Positions 21,600 through 34,312 are shown, counted from the stretch's first letter. The stretch is 64,000 nucleotides of DNA from Paralithodes platypus (GCA_032716605.1 CM064552.1:16374038-16438037); one strand, 5' to 3'. The notes: generated by a model not told the origin, from the sequence alone. Numbers and translations are program-made.

Positions 21600-22020
21600 A
21601 GGAGACAAATTAAAACAGCGGGCACATGACAAGGGGGCAGGTGACAAGAGGAAATTGATGACAGGGATAAGAACACAAATTAATATCATAAACCAATAAC
21701 AAGAGGTTAGGTGACAAGAAAAGCATTGAACATAAGTATAAAACGACAGATGAAAACAATGGACAATGGCAAAGGAGTAGATGGCAACAAGACAATTGAA
21801 AACAATGAACACAAGATAGGGGGCAGATGACAAAACAAAATTAAAACAAGGGAAATAAGACAAATTAAGACAATTAAAAAGGACAAAAGGGTCAAACAGC
21901 AACAAGACAAAGGATAAAAAGATAAATGATAAGAAGCCAATTGACAACAAGGGCAGAAGGGCAACAAGGGGAAACGTGTCAAGGGATTAAATGATAACAA
22001 GTGGATATTAAAAAACAATG
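21600..22020. repeat. Degenerate GACAA-type minisatellite, part 1
   Basis: Loose repeats of GACAATTGA, GACAACAAG and GATGACAA words. The same wording resumes at 22445-22590 after two inserted repeats. Confidence 0.7.
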
Positions 22021-22082
22021 GAGACGGGAGAGCGAATACCTGCGCCTACAATTGGGGAGGTATGCACTCTACCTACCACCTC

Positions 22083-22297
22083 TTAACCCCTCCTGTACCG
22101 GCGACGTTTTATACATTTTATTCTTGCTATATTTAGACGATTTTGTGTAGTTTAAGAAGGATCTGTGGTTGTACAAAGTGTTAAATGGGATAGATCGAAG
22201 CCTGTTTATTGCTGGAGGCCCTTTTTTAAATGATTAAAATCGTCTATTAGTAGCCAGAATAAAGTTAAAAGAACGTAATCGGTACGGAAGGAGTTAA
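22083..22297. mobile_element. Family B foldback, complete
   Basis: TTAACCCCTCCTGTACCGGC at the left and GGTACGGAAGGAGTTAA at the right. Matching arms include GACGATTTTGTGTAGTTTAA and AAATCGTCTATTAGTAGCC. Confidence 0.85.
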
Positions 22298-22299
22298 AT

Positions 22300-22437
22300 C
22301 GAACCACTTCTTCCTTGGCGCGTAACCTATTGACCCATCAAATTTCGTGCAAATCGGTTCATAACGTTTAAATATATTTCTAACAGACACACGGAGGCAA
22401 AAACGTAACCTCCTCCAACTCCTTTGGCGGAGGCAAT
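22300..22437 (+). repeat. LINE 3'-end-like dispersed repeat
   Basis: AAATTTCGTGCAAATCGGTT, then CTAACAGACACACGGAGGCA and CTTTGGCGGAGGCAATTA. I recall this phrase as a widespread invertebrate repeat, probably the tail of an RTE-type LINE. It abuts the family B copy. Confidence 0.6.
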
Positions 22438-22444
22438 TATGATA

Positions 22445-22590
22445 ACAATATAGCAGATGATAATCAAGGGACAATTGACGACAAGAGGACATATCAAATG
22501 GGAGAATAATTGATAACAGACGGCAATTGACAACCAGGACAATTGGCAGCTGAGGACAATTGACAACAACAACAAGACCAATGACAACGC
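22445..22590. repeat. Degenerate GACAA-type minisatellite, part 2
   Basis: GGACAATTGACGACAAGAGG, GGCAATTGACAACCAGG and GAGGACAATTGACAAC continue the pattern of 21600-22020. Confidence 0.7.
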
Positions 22591-22772
22591 AATCACTCAC
22601 TCACCCACTAACTGCGCTACCCTCTCTCTCACCTTTCCAGTTAATAATATAGTCATTATCTTCAAATATGCACTACGAGAAAGTATCATTATTATTCAAA
22701 AGGATAGTAAGTTAAATATTAGTAACGTTACTCTTAACCATTCAATTTGTTTTAATATCGCTAACCTAAAGT

Positions 22773-22773
22773 A

Positions 22774-22809
<36 letters not shown>
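22773..22809. repeat. TA microsatellite
   Basis: About 18 TA units. Confidence 0.95.
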
Positions 22810-22811
<2 letters not shown>

Positions 22812-23609
22812 ACAATACTGCAGTGGCTTAGCATACGTTTAAATATATAGCTACGGCATGAATATCACCCATTAGAAAATTAAATGAGTCTATTACGACT
22901 ATTACATTACGTATCAGACAAGGGTTGAAGCTTTAATGCCTGGTCTTATTAGCAGGGGGAACACTACCAGCGTAATACTTTAATGGAATTAGAAAGTACT
23001 GGAGTAAAACCTGAAGTCACACGGGCGATTTACCAGCAAGTTTCGGTCGTCATTTGTTTCTGGTAAAGTAACATTACTATCGGCAACTAGGCTGACGGCA
23101 AATTATTGAAAGAGTATGGTATTATTTTGATATAATTTTAATTCATAACCTGTTAATGGAATTTCTAAAAAAATACTAGCCTCTTCAAAGCTGAATATAA
23201 TTATTTGGTAGTAGCGATAAAAAAAAATTGTCCCTTGATAAACGGGTTAATGGGAAAGTATATCACGAGGGCACAGAGCTCATGACAGTTATATTACGCT
23301 ACAATAACTAGAGTATAATCCCTTCATGTTGATAATTACGGCCGATGAATGCATTAAGATGTCATTCTAATTACTAAGGCTACAACCCCATGAACATTAA
23401 AACGACCAGGCACAGAGAGTGTATGCTTGTTACCAATTAAAATTAATTCGCCATTAAAGTTCAGAGGTAATAAAACAACTAAAGCTACGCTGTGTGACTC
23501 CAACAGAGGAAGCGTTCGCGATAAATTATTGAACAAATGTATTTGTTTAATTGTTAATACTAAGGCACTATTATGATTACCGGTAGTATTTTATTGATCC
23601 TCATCATCA

Positions 23610-23681
23610 TCTTCATTATTATTATTATTATTATATGTGTTGCTATTGATTTTATTAGTCTGGAGTTAATTGTTTTTTATT

Positions 23682-23726
<45 letters not shown>

Positions 23727-23770
23727 GGGTATTATTATTATTATTGTAATTGTTTGTATTATTATTATCA
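23610..23770. repeat. ATT microsatellites
   Basis: TTA/ATT runs at 23613-23632 and 23679-23724, and again after an ACCGGGT interruption. Confidence 0.95.
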
Positions 23771-24169
23771 ATGTGAAATTTATATTGCTGCTTTGCATAA
23801 GAGACTGCATCTATCGTACCTCTACGTGTATACTGTGCACACGTAAGCCTTATAGAACAGCTTCATAGCATCATTAATTAGCATGACAAAATTACTATGC
23901 TGATTAAGTGGAGCAGTTTATTTAGTTTTGTAAGAGTATTGTTACATACATTTTCCAAATGTACCGTACTAATTATATGATATATGGATTCGAGCGTGTC
24001 CAACAATTTGAACTACAGTGAAAGATATGAGATATATACTGTACAAGAAAAAAATATATAATTTCCAACAATTTGAGCTAAATGTGAACTGAAAAAATAG
24101 TCGGAACGGAAGCAAAACCACTAGCTATTTAAAAAAATAATTTAACTTACATGCATCATGTTAGCTGGA

Positions 24170-25690
24170 TATTAAAGTGAAGTGGACACTGTATTATTGA
24201 GCGAGTGACTAAATTAGTCACCTAATAAATACATAACTTATTAGAGGAGGTAATAGTGATATACTGTAGGTAGAGAATTATTATGTAGATAACTATTATT
24301 GATCTAATTAATAAATGTATGGTGTGAGCTGAAGTAGCCTAATATAGTGATGTTAACAATTAAATATGCAGACGGGACTAACGATATTACACACCGAATA
24401 TACAGTACTGTATAAAGTGTAGTGAGCAATGCAATATGCAGGAAATTTATTAAATATGTAATAACTATATGCAACTATACCCTGTTCCAAGTAGGTAGTC
24501 CAGATATAGTGAACCTTGACCTAATGTAACTCAATAAAGGGCTACAACAAATGGGCTGTAAATGTCCACACCTATTCCTTGGCTAACCATTCCCAAATGG
24601 TAGGAATATCAGCTTTATTACGCTAGTCGTTTGTGAGTTATAGAGGTTAATGTAGAAGAGTTTTGGCCTACTTTCTTGGAACAGGCTATAGTCAGCAGAG
24701 TTAATAGTGAAGTACCGGTAAAAATTGTACATGCTGAGAATGGCTAACATTACTGTACGCTGAAATATAACATTAATATTGTAATACATAAAGGAATACT
24801 TATGTAGGGACTAATATTAATGCAGTTAATAAATATAACATCTATAACTGGAGTGCGAAAATAATAGTGAAGCGAACAATAAAATAATAAAATACAGAAC
24901 AAAAACATAAGTAGTTAGTGCCGAATTTACACATATAATGAATATGTATACCTTATCAACGGAGATAATATTGAACTGAATCATGTAATATTATGGAGTG
25001 CCTTATGATACCCCAAAATAATACGATAGGCTCATATTGAAATACATACCAGAACGAATGGGTGCAGTAGTGATTAATTACACACCTAATAGAACATATA
25101 TAACTGGCGAGAACGGATAATAATGAAGCGAATATTGAAAACACCGAATTAATATAACTAGTCTAGGCTACACATAATTTGTCACCACCGAAAGTGATCC
25201 ATTATATAGCCTAATCAATAAAAGCACGGTAAGTCGTCCCTCGAGATAAGGGAGCAACTAAATTCACGTTGAATAAATAAGGTGAGTCTACATGTAATTA
25301 GCCAAGGCAGCGAGTTATTAATTGCATAGCTAATAATTACATGTAACTGGTGGGCGCGGATAAGTTAAGGATGTATATCCCGAGTAACTAATATTTCCTG
25401 TTTTAAATTAATACCAATGAATGACAATAGCGAACGAGGACGCACAAATACAAAGGTAGCGACAAATTACACATCTACTAGATGTACAGGTGTATGTAAC
25501 AGGTGAGCGTGGATAATAGAGCAGTGAAGGATGTAAAGTTCCGAGTACTATGTAGGCCTAATAAATATATGTAATAACGAGGACACACGAATACAAAGGT
25601 AGCGATTAATTACACATCTACTAAATGTATGTAACTGGTGGGCGTAGATAATAAAGTGATGGGCGTGGATAATAGAGCAGTGAAGGATGT
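24170..25690. repeat. Degenerate long-unit tandem region
   Basis: Phrases such as ATAACTGGCG...GATAATA.TGAAGCGAA, TAATTACACATCTACTA and TGTATGTAACTGGTG recur every 200-250 bases with heavy decay. The clearest pair is AATACAAAGGTAGCGA at 25449 and 25590, each followed by GGATAATAGAGCAGTGAAGG-type text. Confidence 0.55.
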
Positions 25691-25692
25691 AA

Positions 25693-25855
25693 TATGCAGA
25701 GAGTGGCCGCCCTCGCCGACACCGCGGGTTGGGTAATTACATGTCAGCTGTTGGGGACGGCTGCTGCGGCTGCGGTCAAGTTGTCATTGGGTAGGTGCGG
25801 TCGGTAGTAGTGATGCGCCGCACCCCAACTTGGCAGGCGGGCAAATGAGATAATA
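25693..25855. other. GC-rich islet, possible regulatory element
   Basis: GTGGCCGCCCTCGCCGACAC, GGGACGGCTGCTGCGGCTGC and GATGCGCCGCACCCC stand out in AT-rich surroundings. No open frame or repeat explains it. It could be an enhancer, promoter or non-coding exon. Confidence 0.3.
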
Positions 25856-27730
25856 TTCAATCCAGTTATACATCCAAGTTTCATTGTTTTAATTATTATT
25901 ATCATCACTACCGGTATTATATATTTGTGTTTTCAAATTTTTAATTATGCCTTACAAAGACTGCATTTAGTGTTTTCAAAGTTTTAATTATGCCTTACAA
26001 ACACAAAGACTGCATGTACAGTATGTCCACACCTGACTTAGTAACCACAAGTAGGCTATACTGATATACCTTTCCATGCATTTTATTTTTTCGTTGAGTT
26101 ACCTTTACATAGATATGCGCTAAGGCTAGTAGACCTAATGGAGATACCATACCGGTACTCAACATAGTATAAGACACCTCAATCGCCAGTGTTCTAATGA
26201 AATATATATAGCCAAATAGCTATAAATGTTAATATCCTCCCATGATATAAAACACGAAACCTAATGAAAATCGCATGAAGTGGTGTCATTCGTGAAAATA
26301 TTACCAATTTTAGGACATGAGCATAATAAATCAATTGCGTATGTTATGCCGTTTAAGCTAAGACCTGCTCTATATCAGTCGAAGTAAAAACAATAAAGAA
26401 AACAGTCAAAAGATAAATAAGGTAACCGGTAAGTGAGGAGTGTACCACAATAATCCGGGTAGCCTAATTAGGGCTAGAAAAACGCAGTGCGCAAGTGACC
26501 GCGTGCCGAACGTGACTGGCTGGCACTTCACCTCGTCAGGAACTGCAGATAATAAAATAGGCTACTGTAGTGAATTATACTTGTATTTACTTGTTTATTA
26601 ATTACGAAGGCATTACTTATTTATTAGTTATGAAGGTATTACTTTTATTATTTACAACGGTATCAGTTACCTATTTAATGTATTTATTTTTGCAATCCGA
26701 TACGACATAATTATGTTGAAGGAATACTTAATTATCGGGCATCGACTCAAGGTACGGGAAGCTAATAGTTCAAGTAAAGTGGTGTTTATAGGTTACGTTC
26801 TATCAAAGAAGTACTTAAAAAAAAGGCCATCCAATTATAGTAGTTTCCTTTAGTATTAGTTTGTTTTATTCTACGGGTGCCACATTAAAATACACATGCG
26901 TGCGTGAGCAAGTATCATCATAGCATACAAATATCCCCAAATCATGGCTTCAGCTTACTTTTAATCTTGCTTGGCGTTATACTTTCAGTACATAATCTAT
27001 AATCAAACAACAATGCATCAAGCTGCCTCCTCCCCGGCATATTCTATCCTATGTTGTTACTGCATTCATTACGTTATTAGGACCTATTACGGCGCCGCCC
27101 TTTCTCAGAGTCGACCATCACTCATCCAAACTTGTTTTGCCATATCTTAGGAAAATTATAAGATAGGTAATGTGTAATGGCCGACTCACGATGGGCAGAA
27201 GAAAATAATAAAGGAATATGAGAAGTAAACAGTAAACTCATGAGTTCTCACATTATAGTACTATCGTCCGACTATTATTACTATTATCATTGGCTATAGC
27301 CTTCTGCAATTTTCACTACAGTTTATCAAAAATATATCTTTAGCTTTAGTCTGTGTTTTTTTTAATATGCGATATTAAAAGGTTAAATATATTTCAGTAA
27401 AGTATAGAAAAAATCAAACTTAATAGCGATACCGGTATGTAATGTTCTAGAACTTCTAGGTTAGATGATCAGGTAGGTTACAAAAGGGAGGTAAGGAAAT
27501 TGCAACAAAATAGTTTAAAAGCCACGTGCGTTATTATCGAACTAGCAAATGTTGTTTAAGTTTCCTTTTTGCATGTATATATTACCGGTGTTTACTAAAT
27601 CATGCCTCTTAATTAAAGATGTTACACGACCATATAGCCACCTCAGAGCATAGGCCTACCGTATCTGTTGTTAAGTTATATTAGTTTTCCTGATATAATG
27701 GCTGATCATTTATTTATTTGTTTTCTATAT
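25856..27730. other. Intergenic, AT-rich, no gene seen
   Basis: No recognisable repeats or coding frames. It contains several ACCGGT palindromes and short GC-rich phrases near 26480-26545. Confidence 0.6.
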
Positions 27731-27749
27731 TCCAACTACTCTCTCTCGG

Positions 27750-27968
27750 GCATAGGCTGATAGCCTTTACACTCTACCGCTGAACACGGTGAGGCCCGTG
27801 AGGTCTTGTTCCAGCCTAGGGAGTGAGACGTGGGAAGCACCCACTCACGGCTCGAACCCAACTCCATCTCTGAAGCTGCCTCGCCCCCGTGCCTCACAGT
27901 CTCACTCCCCAGGCTCGAACCCTCACTCTCAGAATGTCACCTATTGAGAATTTAACTCACTAGGCATT
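27750..27968 (-). mobile_element. SINE-like GC-rich element with two B-box words
   Basis: On the - strand: AATGCCTAGTGAGTTAAATT (A-box-like), GAGGGTTCGAGCCTGG, and later GTTGGGTTCGAGCCGTGAG, followed by GC-rich text. A C run closes it on the + strand. Tentative. Confidence 0.4.
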
Positions 27969-28133
27969 GCCCCCCCCCCCCCCCCTTGTAGCATATTTTG
28001 AATATGGGAATGTTCATACAGTGCTATTTAATCAGGGAACAATGAGGGTATTTTGTTTTGGCATTTCGGTGTACTGTGGTAATGCACTGAAACTAGATAC
28101 AGCACAAATTCCATCCCAATAATATCTTCCCAT

Positions 28134-28205
28134 TGACATTTTGGGATTCGACCCCGGGTCCATTGGATTACCAGTCCAGTGGCAAAACCACTCTGACACA
28201 CCTCC
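28134..28205 (-). pseudogene. tRNA-like sequence, probably pseudogene or SINE head
   Basis: The - strand reads GGAGGTGTGTCAGAGTGG, an anticodon-like arm TGGACTGGTAATCCA (loop CTGGTAA) and GGGGTCGAATCCC. The 3' acceptor strand does not pair with the 5' strand, so it is not a functional tRNA. Confidence 0.5.
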
Positions 28206-28550
28206 CCATACTTATCAAGGGTTGTGTGGTTTGCAAGAAATTAACTTTATACAAATAGTATGAAGAGCTGACTGTATATAATCACCATCACACGTAGTAT
28301 ATACGAGTATAGACGAGAATAAATACCCACAACATATAAGAATATAAAAGGGCAAACACTTTTTGTTCAGTATTTGAACCACATTCATCACTTGGCAACT
28401 GTAAAAAATATTAACTGTAACACTACCCAACTGCAAAGTCTAGCTAATCTCATTTAACTTTACTTATAATGGGAATATATAGGTATATTTGATCTAGTAT
28501 ATGTATGAACTCTCTCATCAAACATATATATAGATGGGGGCAGAGGTAAG

Positions 28551-28777
28551 CAATTGCCGACTTGCGAGTTTCGTTCTATAAGGAAGTTGGAGCTGTAGAC
28601 AACGATATTTAACAAAATGTACAGCTAAAATACGGTCGTAGTACATGTATAAATACATAAAACCAAATTCAGCATACCATTTATCCATCAGAAACGTTCA
28701 TTATTACAGCATTTTATTAACATCGATGTTCGCGGCTCCAACTTCCGTACAGCCTGAAACTCGCAAGTGGTCAATTA
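28551..28777. mobile_element. Family C foldback MITE, copy 2
   Basis: CAATTGCCGACTTGCGAGTT at the left and ACTCGCAAGTGGTCAATTAG at the right, with the same inner order as the copy at 15382 (AAGGAAGTTGGAGC, AACCAAATTCAGCATACC). Confidence 0.8.
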
Positions 28778-29099
28778 GGAGAGCGGTTATACCATATACA
28801 CTTTAGTTATGGCAAACCTCAAACCCTACCTCCTCTTTATAACCCCCCCCCCCCCCAATCAAAGGCGCAAAAAGAAGTCTGATGAATGTTATTTATTTGG
28901 TCCCTCCCTACAGTAGTTGACCACTATGTTGAGAGTTGCTATAATATATTATTATATCTAACCCAAAACCAAATCTATCACGAGTTATGAGTTACCTTGA
29001 AATGTCTAATATGAATACCGTATATAGCTAAACATGAGTCTACCTCGGAGTCAATATATACAGTACAACAAACACATACAAGTAAGAACCAAGCCATCA

Positions 29100-29634
29100 A
29101 GAGAGCTGTTTTACCTAATTTTCTAGACAACCCGGAAATATAACCCACAAATACAAAATATGCAAGGTAGCAAAGATCCCAAACCCTATCTCCTCCTTAT
29201 AATATTATAAAAGATGCATAAGGGAACAACAAATCCAAACCCCCACCTCCCCTATACCGGTACAACAAATGCAAGGGGAATAAATAGAAACCCCTAACTA
29301 CCTCTCCTATATCAAAGATGCAAGAGAAGAAAACTACAGAATCCTATACCTCCACCTCATATACATTATCTAGTTAATTAGTTACACTCCCAACAACAAG
29401 CACCTCCCAATGAAATTAATAAAAGCATGTGATCCTCCCGGTATTCGAACCTGGCATACTAAAGATGCAAGAGAACAAAAACCAAGAATCCTAGTACCTC
29501 CTCCACACAAATCCAGAACCCCACCTCCCCTATATAACAATTGTAAGGAAACAAAATATCAAATCCCTACCTCCCTCCCCTATATAAAAAATGCAAGGAA
29601 ACAAAACTCCAGAATCCTACCTACCGTACCCAAA

Positions 29635-29640
<6 letters not shown>
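29100..29640. repeat. Loose repeat of CC-rich phrases
   Basis: AAATCCAAACCCCCACCTCC, AGAACCCCACCTCCCC, AAGATGCAAGAGAACAAAA and CCTCCCCTATATAA recur irregularly to about 29890, interrupted by a SINE piece and a TA run. Confidence 0.6.
29386..29457 (-). mobile_element. tRNA-derived SINE copy, truncated
   Basis: - strand: AGGTTCGAATACCGGGAGG, then ATCACATGCTTTTATTAATT and TTCATTGGGAGGTGCTTGTT. Confidence 0.7.

Positions 29641-29703
<63 letters not shown>
29637..29703. repeat. TA microsatellite
   Basis: About 33 TA units. Confidence 0.96.
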
Positions 29704-29709
<6 letters not shown>

Positions 29710-30257
29710 AGCCTACCTATCTCTCCATATAGCCTACTATTTTTAAACATATAAGGGAACACAAACCCAGAGCCGTACCTAAAAGAGCCATAGCAAACCC
29801 CAAACTCTACCTCCTCCCCATATATACTGTAAAATATGAAAGGGAACAAAACCGCAGAATCCTACCTCCTCCCCTATATAAAAGATGTAAGGGAGCAAAA
29901 AGCCATCCGAGGGCACATTATTCATAGGGTCCCTCCCTCGTCACTGTCCACTAAGACGGACAAATAATCCATTATTGATCGCGCTGTGATTGAGATTGTC
30001 ATGGGTAATTGCGCGGGCCGGATGGTGGTCATGCAACAGACTCCCAGACACTGTGCTCTTCCTTACTGGTTGGAGCAGTACGTATAGTTAGATAAAAGTC
30101 GTCAGCTTCAGACAATCATAGGCTTCGTTCGCTTAGCTTTATAGTCTGTCAAACTCGGCAATGTTTTGTGCACCGAAGTAATTGCTGTCAAACTTTGATG
30201 ACTGAGCCTTGTTGAAATATTTATTTAAAGTAGGGAACTTATAACTTATACTTATAA

Positions 30258-30372
30258 CTGTCTTGATGGTGTAATGGTTAGTATTTAAACATATGTGTGG
30301 TAATCTAAGTTTGAATCCCGGTGGATCACATGCTTTCATTAATTTCATTGGGAGGTGTTTGGTGTTTGAGTG
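30258..30372 (+). mobile_element. tRNA-derived SINE copy
   Basis: CTTGATGGTGTAATGGTTAG, B-box-like AAGTTTGAATCCCGG, then ATCACATGCTTTCATTAATT and CATTGGGAGGTGTTTGGTG. Confidence 0.75.
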
Positions 30373-30799
30373 AAATATATAGAATAGGTTAGGTTATTTT
30401 TAAATGCGAAGCCCCTAAATTGGTCCGGTGAGAACAAGACGTTGTTCGGACTTAGTTGAAACAGTAGTTTAAGTAGGCTACGCTAAGTTAGCTTAACTAC
30501 GAAATGCGTCAATTGGTGAGGAAAACATACGTTGCCTGGGCCATGTTGAAACAATACAGTAAATTAAATTAAGTTACGTTAGGTTAACTATGAAATGCCC
30601 CAATTGGCCAGACAAAATAATAGGATGCCTTGACCTGTTAGGCTACCGTCTTGAGGTGGTGTCGTGAGGGTGGAGGAACGCCCATACGCCCACGCACACT
30701 ACCAACGCACGCACATACACAAATAAGAACATGTATTGTGAGGATGTTTACTTATATGCTTACACAGAACTCAAGACTCACACACTCGTACGTTTGCTT

Positions 30800-30803
<4 letters not shown>

Positions 30804-30860
<57 letters not shown>
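30804..30860. repeat. CA microsatellite
   Basis: About 28 CA units. Confidence 0.97.
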
Positions 30861-30863
<3 letters not shown>

Positions 30864-31584
30864 AACTAATGTTCTTATTAGCATCACATAGTATTTGGAA
30901 AACAAAAATAGGCTATACAGTAAGTAAAATCGACAACATAAACAAATGCAATGTCAGTTATTCTTCAATCATAAAAAGAAAAAAAAATAGAATCAAATAA
31001 CAGACTTGTGTACAGTATAAACACCCAAAAACACCCAGACATCTATGCCGCAACGGGTAAAAACGAAAATTATTACCGGTAGCCAAATTACACGGTACGC
31101 AAAAACGTGAGCAAACTCCCGCGATCTCCCTCAACCTCCTTGCTGCAACGGGTAAAAAACTACCTGGACTAACACAAACAGCACCGACCTGTTATTCCAC
31201 TTCATGAGCGCTTTATATATAGCCTAGTTTGAAGGTTAGTTTACGAGTTTATCTTCGGTAATAGTATTGTTTGAAGTAAGACCATTAATTTTGTTCTCAT
31301 AAATAAATTTAACACTGTGCATTAACTCACCAACTATGTATTAACTTATTTTAGTAGTAGTAGTAGGCTAAAACCAGCTCTCCGAAGCATTGGTCGAAGA
31401 TTCATGTCTTGGCAACTGTATATATGAAATTGGACAACTTTATTAAACAACTTAGCCTAACAGAACTTTACCCTTAATTTACTTCAACCTATACGGTACC
31501 ATAACTATATATAACATCAATATAGGCCTATAGGAAAGAACATCGGAGTGGTAATGTATACATGTGGAGAGTAAACCAGATGAG

Positions 31585-31640
31585 ACCCGGTAATGCTTTC
31601 ATTAATTTAATTGCAGGTGTTTGGTGTTGTGCTGAAATTA
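31585..31640 (+). mobile_element. tRNA-derived SINE 3' fragment
   Basis: GAGACCCGGTAATGCTTTCA, then TTAATTTAATTGCAGGTGTT and TGGTGTT; the head is lost. Confidence 0.55.
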
Positions 31641-32451
31641 ATAAAAACTAGATTAGCATGTGCAGCCTACAACTGCCAGCAGTTTCACTCTACTCAATCA
31701 TGTTCACTACATTTAAAATCGTTTCGTTTTCAGTAATAAGCTGATCAATCCACAGCATTTCTGAATAATGTATAAAACAATTCCTTGCAGTAATCAGTGT
31801 AATTCTTAAAGAATTGGAATGGGTAGATTTTTGCTAGCATGTATGTATACAGTACATACGGTGAGAACATTGTTGCATAAAATATACCCGTGACCCGCCC
31901 ACCATCTCTCTAAACAAGTAGAAGCACCAAAACAATTTACCCAAACTCCGACCTGTGTTCCGGATAAATCATCAGAGGTTAACTTGTCGCGTGACCTAGG
32001 AGAACTACAGTATTGAGAGTTGGAGATCTGACAACTTCCCACCACCATATTGGAGACTTACGGTAATATTCGCAATCTTAAACATTTCACTTGACTCAAT
32101 ACAACATATTATATCCATTACAATCCCCGCGAAACGGGATCTAATTGTCTTGCATTGCATAAATCATGGTCCGTTCTTTAGTGCTTGTTCGATTGTTGGA
32201 TATGGGCTAGGCATTGCCTCTGTTTCGCCTGACAGTAAAATAGATTACGCGCCAGGATGAAAAGGGGTCTCCGGAGTCCGGATTTCCAGCCCTTCAACCA
32301 AAAAAATAAAAACATTGGCATGCATACAACTTTTGTTTAAATAATAAAACATTCAACATACTGTAAAATGGTGCCGCAAATATTCAGCAGTATTTGTTGG
32401 CCGAAGTACTGTATAGATATAGCCTACTATAACAATTTGCAGTACTTAAAA

Positions 32452-32489
32452 TAACGACGAAACCGTGTCAACACTCGGTTTCGTCGTTA
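32452..32489. repeat. Perfect 14-bp stem hairpin
   Basis: TAACGACGAAACCG and CGGTTTCGTCGTTA are exact inverted copies around a 10-base loop. No surrounding gene explains it. Confidence 0.85.
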
Positions 32490-33747
32490 AATTACTGGTA
32501 CTGCACCAGTACGCATATTAGGCTATGCATACCGGTACAGTACCAATATATATACCGGGTATATATTTTTGTTTTTTCTCAAATAATCTAGGCTATATCA
32601 TATTGTCATTATAAGTGCCAAAGTAGCTTAGCCTAAATCGTTACAGGTATACAGGAGTTAATTAAATACACTGCTGATAGTAGTTTGCCATGTCAATAAC
32701 ACGGACAATAAAGTGTTAGTAATAGTTTGCGTAGTCACTAACTCGAATAACGTAAATCATTATAGTGATGGTAGTTGGCAATATTAATTACACAACAAAC
32801 ATTTTTTAAATACAAATAACACAAACATGCCAGTAGTAGCCTAGTTTCAATGCGTCCCCCCCCCCCCCTCAAACAAAACAAAATCATAACAAATCAAATA
32901 TAATTAAATATATAAATAAATAATCAATAAGCCTATACATAATAATCTAATATAATTGGTATTTTGAAATAGTAGTTTCAACACCGCAAACACAAACAAA
33001 AATCCAGCACTAATAGTGAAGTCCATAGCAAAAACTGGGAAGTAGTCCAGGCATTCCCGGGTCTATTTACTAAAGTGTGTGTAGCGTGACCAGTCGTATG
33101 TAGTGCCAGGTAAAACACTCTTACCTTCTTTACACTATGTTCACTCAACCTGTAAAGTAAACCGACAAAAATACTCGCTAAGTCTAAAGTGGACCTTGCA
33201 CATGCTATTTTGTTTTTTCTCTTTTCACGGGACGACCGCATGAGCTAAATTTAATCAGATGAACATTACCGAAGTCAAACCAATCAAAATCTAACTAACT
33301 GATCCGTAGCTATTGCTGAAGGTTGCACGGCTGTACACAATTAAGTTTCAGCCTTTCTATAAAGACATGAAATAGTAGGCCTAAATAATATGAATGGAAA
33401 TCAAAGTTTGATGATTTTTTCCAGTATGATGTTAGTTTCCGATTAATTTAACCTACACAGCTTAGCCTACTAACGCCTGCATGTAGATTTCTGAAGTTTA
33501 GTGTGTAGCCTACCATCAATTACTGTATAGCCTATTTTTATGGTTAATTTTCTCCGATATTTACGAGTAGCCTATATATTATTTTCTATTTGATCATACG
33601 CATAACACAATATTGGTAGGGCACAATGAAACCTAGTTAAGCCTACTGCTAGGTTACTGCAAGTTAGTCTAGGTTCAGCTAAGTCAGGTACTCAGGTTAG
33701 TTTGGTTTTCAAATAGTTCATACAATTCAAAGGGCCTCGCGTACTGG

Positions 33748-33867
33748 AGTACAAAGGAAATCAAGCAACAACAGATCTAGTGACCCTTCTAGGTTGCTTG
33801 TCCTCCAAAACACTGAGGATCAAGACTAGTGTCCAAACAGTGGTTTAGAGTGGGTAAGGGAACATTG
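33748..33867 (-). repeat. Dispersed repeat, partner at 3776-3887
   Basis: AATCAAGCAACAACAGATCT through AGAGTGGGTAAGGGAACATT is the inverted counterpart. A LINE fragment begins about 100 bases downstream, so both could be pieces of one retroelement 3' region. Confidence 0.8.
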
Positions 33868-33965
33868 GAAAGGGAATTACTGCCCTGGAACTAATGTCCG
33901 TGGCAGGATTAGGAAGTTAGTAGAGGACAGATGGGTTAGTAACTGAGGGGGGGATAAAAATACAG

Positions 33966-34312
33966 TTATTCATTTACAAACGCAGTCAGTCGCGGGTTTG
34001 ATGAGAGATATTTGTCTAGGCGGAGTTTAAATGAATCAACGGTGATGCAGTCTATAACGTTTCGGGGAAGCCCATTCCACAAGTTGACAACTCGATTGAA
34101 GAAGAAATTCTTAGATTCGTGCGAGTTAAAAGATTTACCAATAATTTTGCAACCGTTTCCCCGCGTGTAATTAGATTGGTCGATAATGAAGTACTTACTA
34201 CAGTTCATATTGTCGATGCCTTTGATGATTTTGAACACTTGAATTAAGTCACCTCTTAATCTGCGCTGGGTTAAAGGAAATAGATTTAATTCTCTAAGAC
34301 GCTCTTCGTATG
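33966..34312 (-). pseudogene. LINE reverse-transcriptase C-terminus, 5' truncated
   Basis: The - strand frame runs without a break for about 115 codons: YEERLRELNLFPLTQRRLRG, DLIQVFKII, NYTRGNGCKI, FFFNRVVNLWNGLPRNVID, then VDSFKLRLDKYLSS and TAA at 33966-33968. These are the C-terminal hallmarks of non-LTR retrotransposon polymerases (RRLRGDLI-VFK, F-RVV-LWN-LP, FK-RLDK). A stop lies immediately upstream and no catalytic RT domain is present. It differs from the scraps at 2968 and 44573. Confidence 0.88.

Noticed and set aside
28134..28205. Functional tRNA gene
   Set aside because: The 3' acceptor strand does not match the 5' strand.
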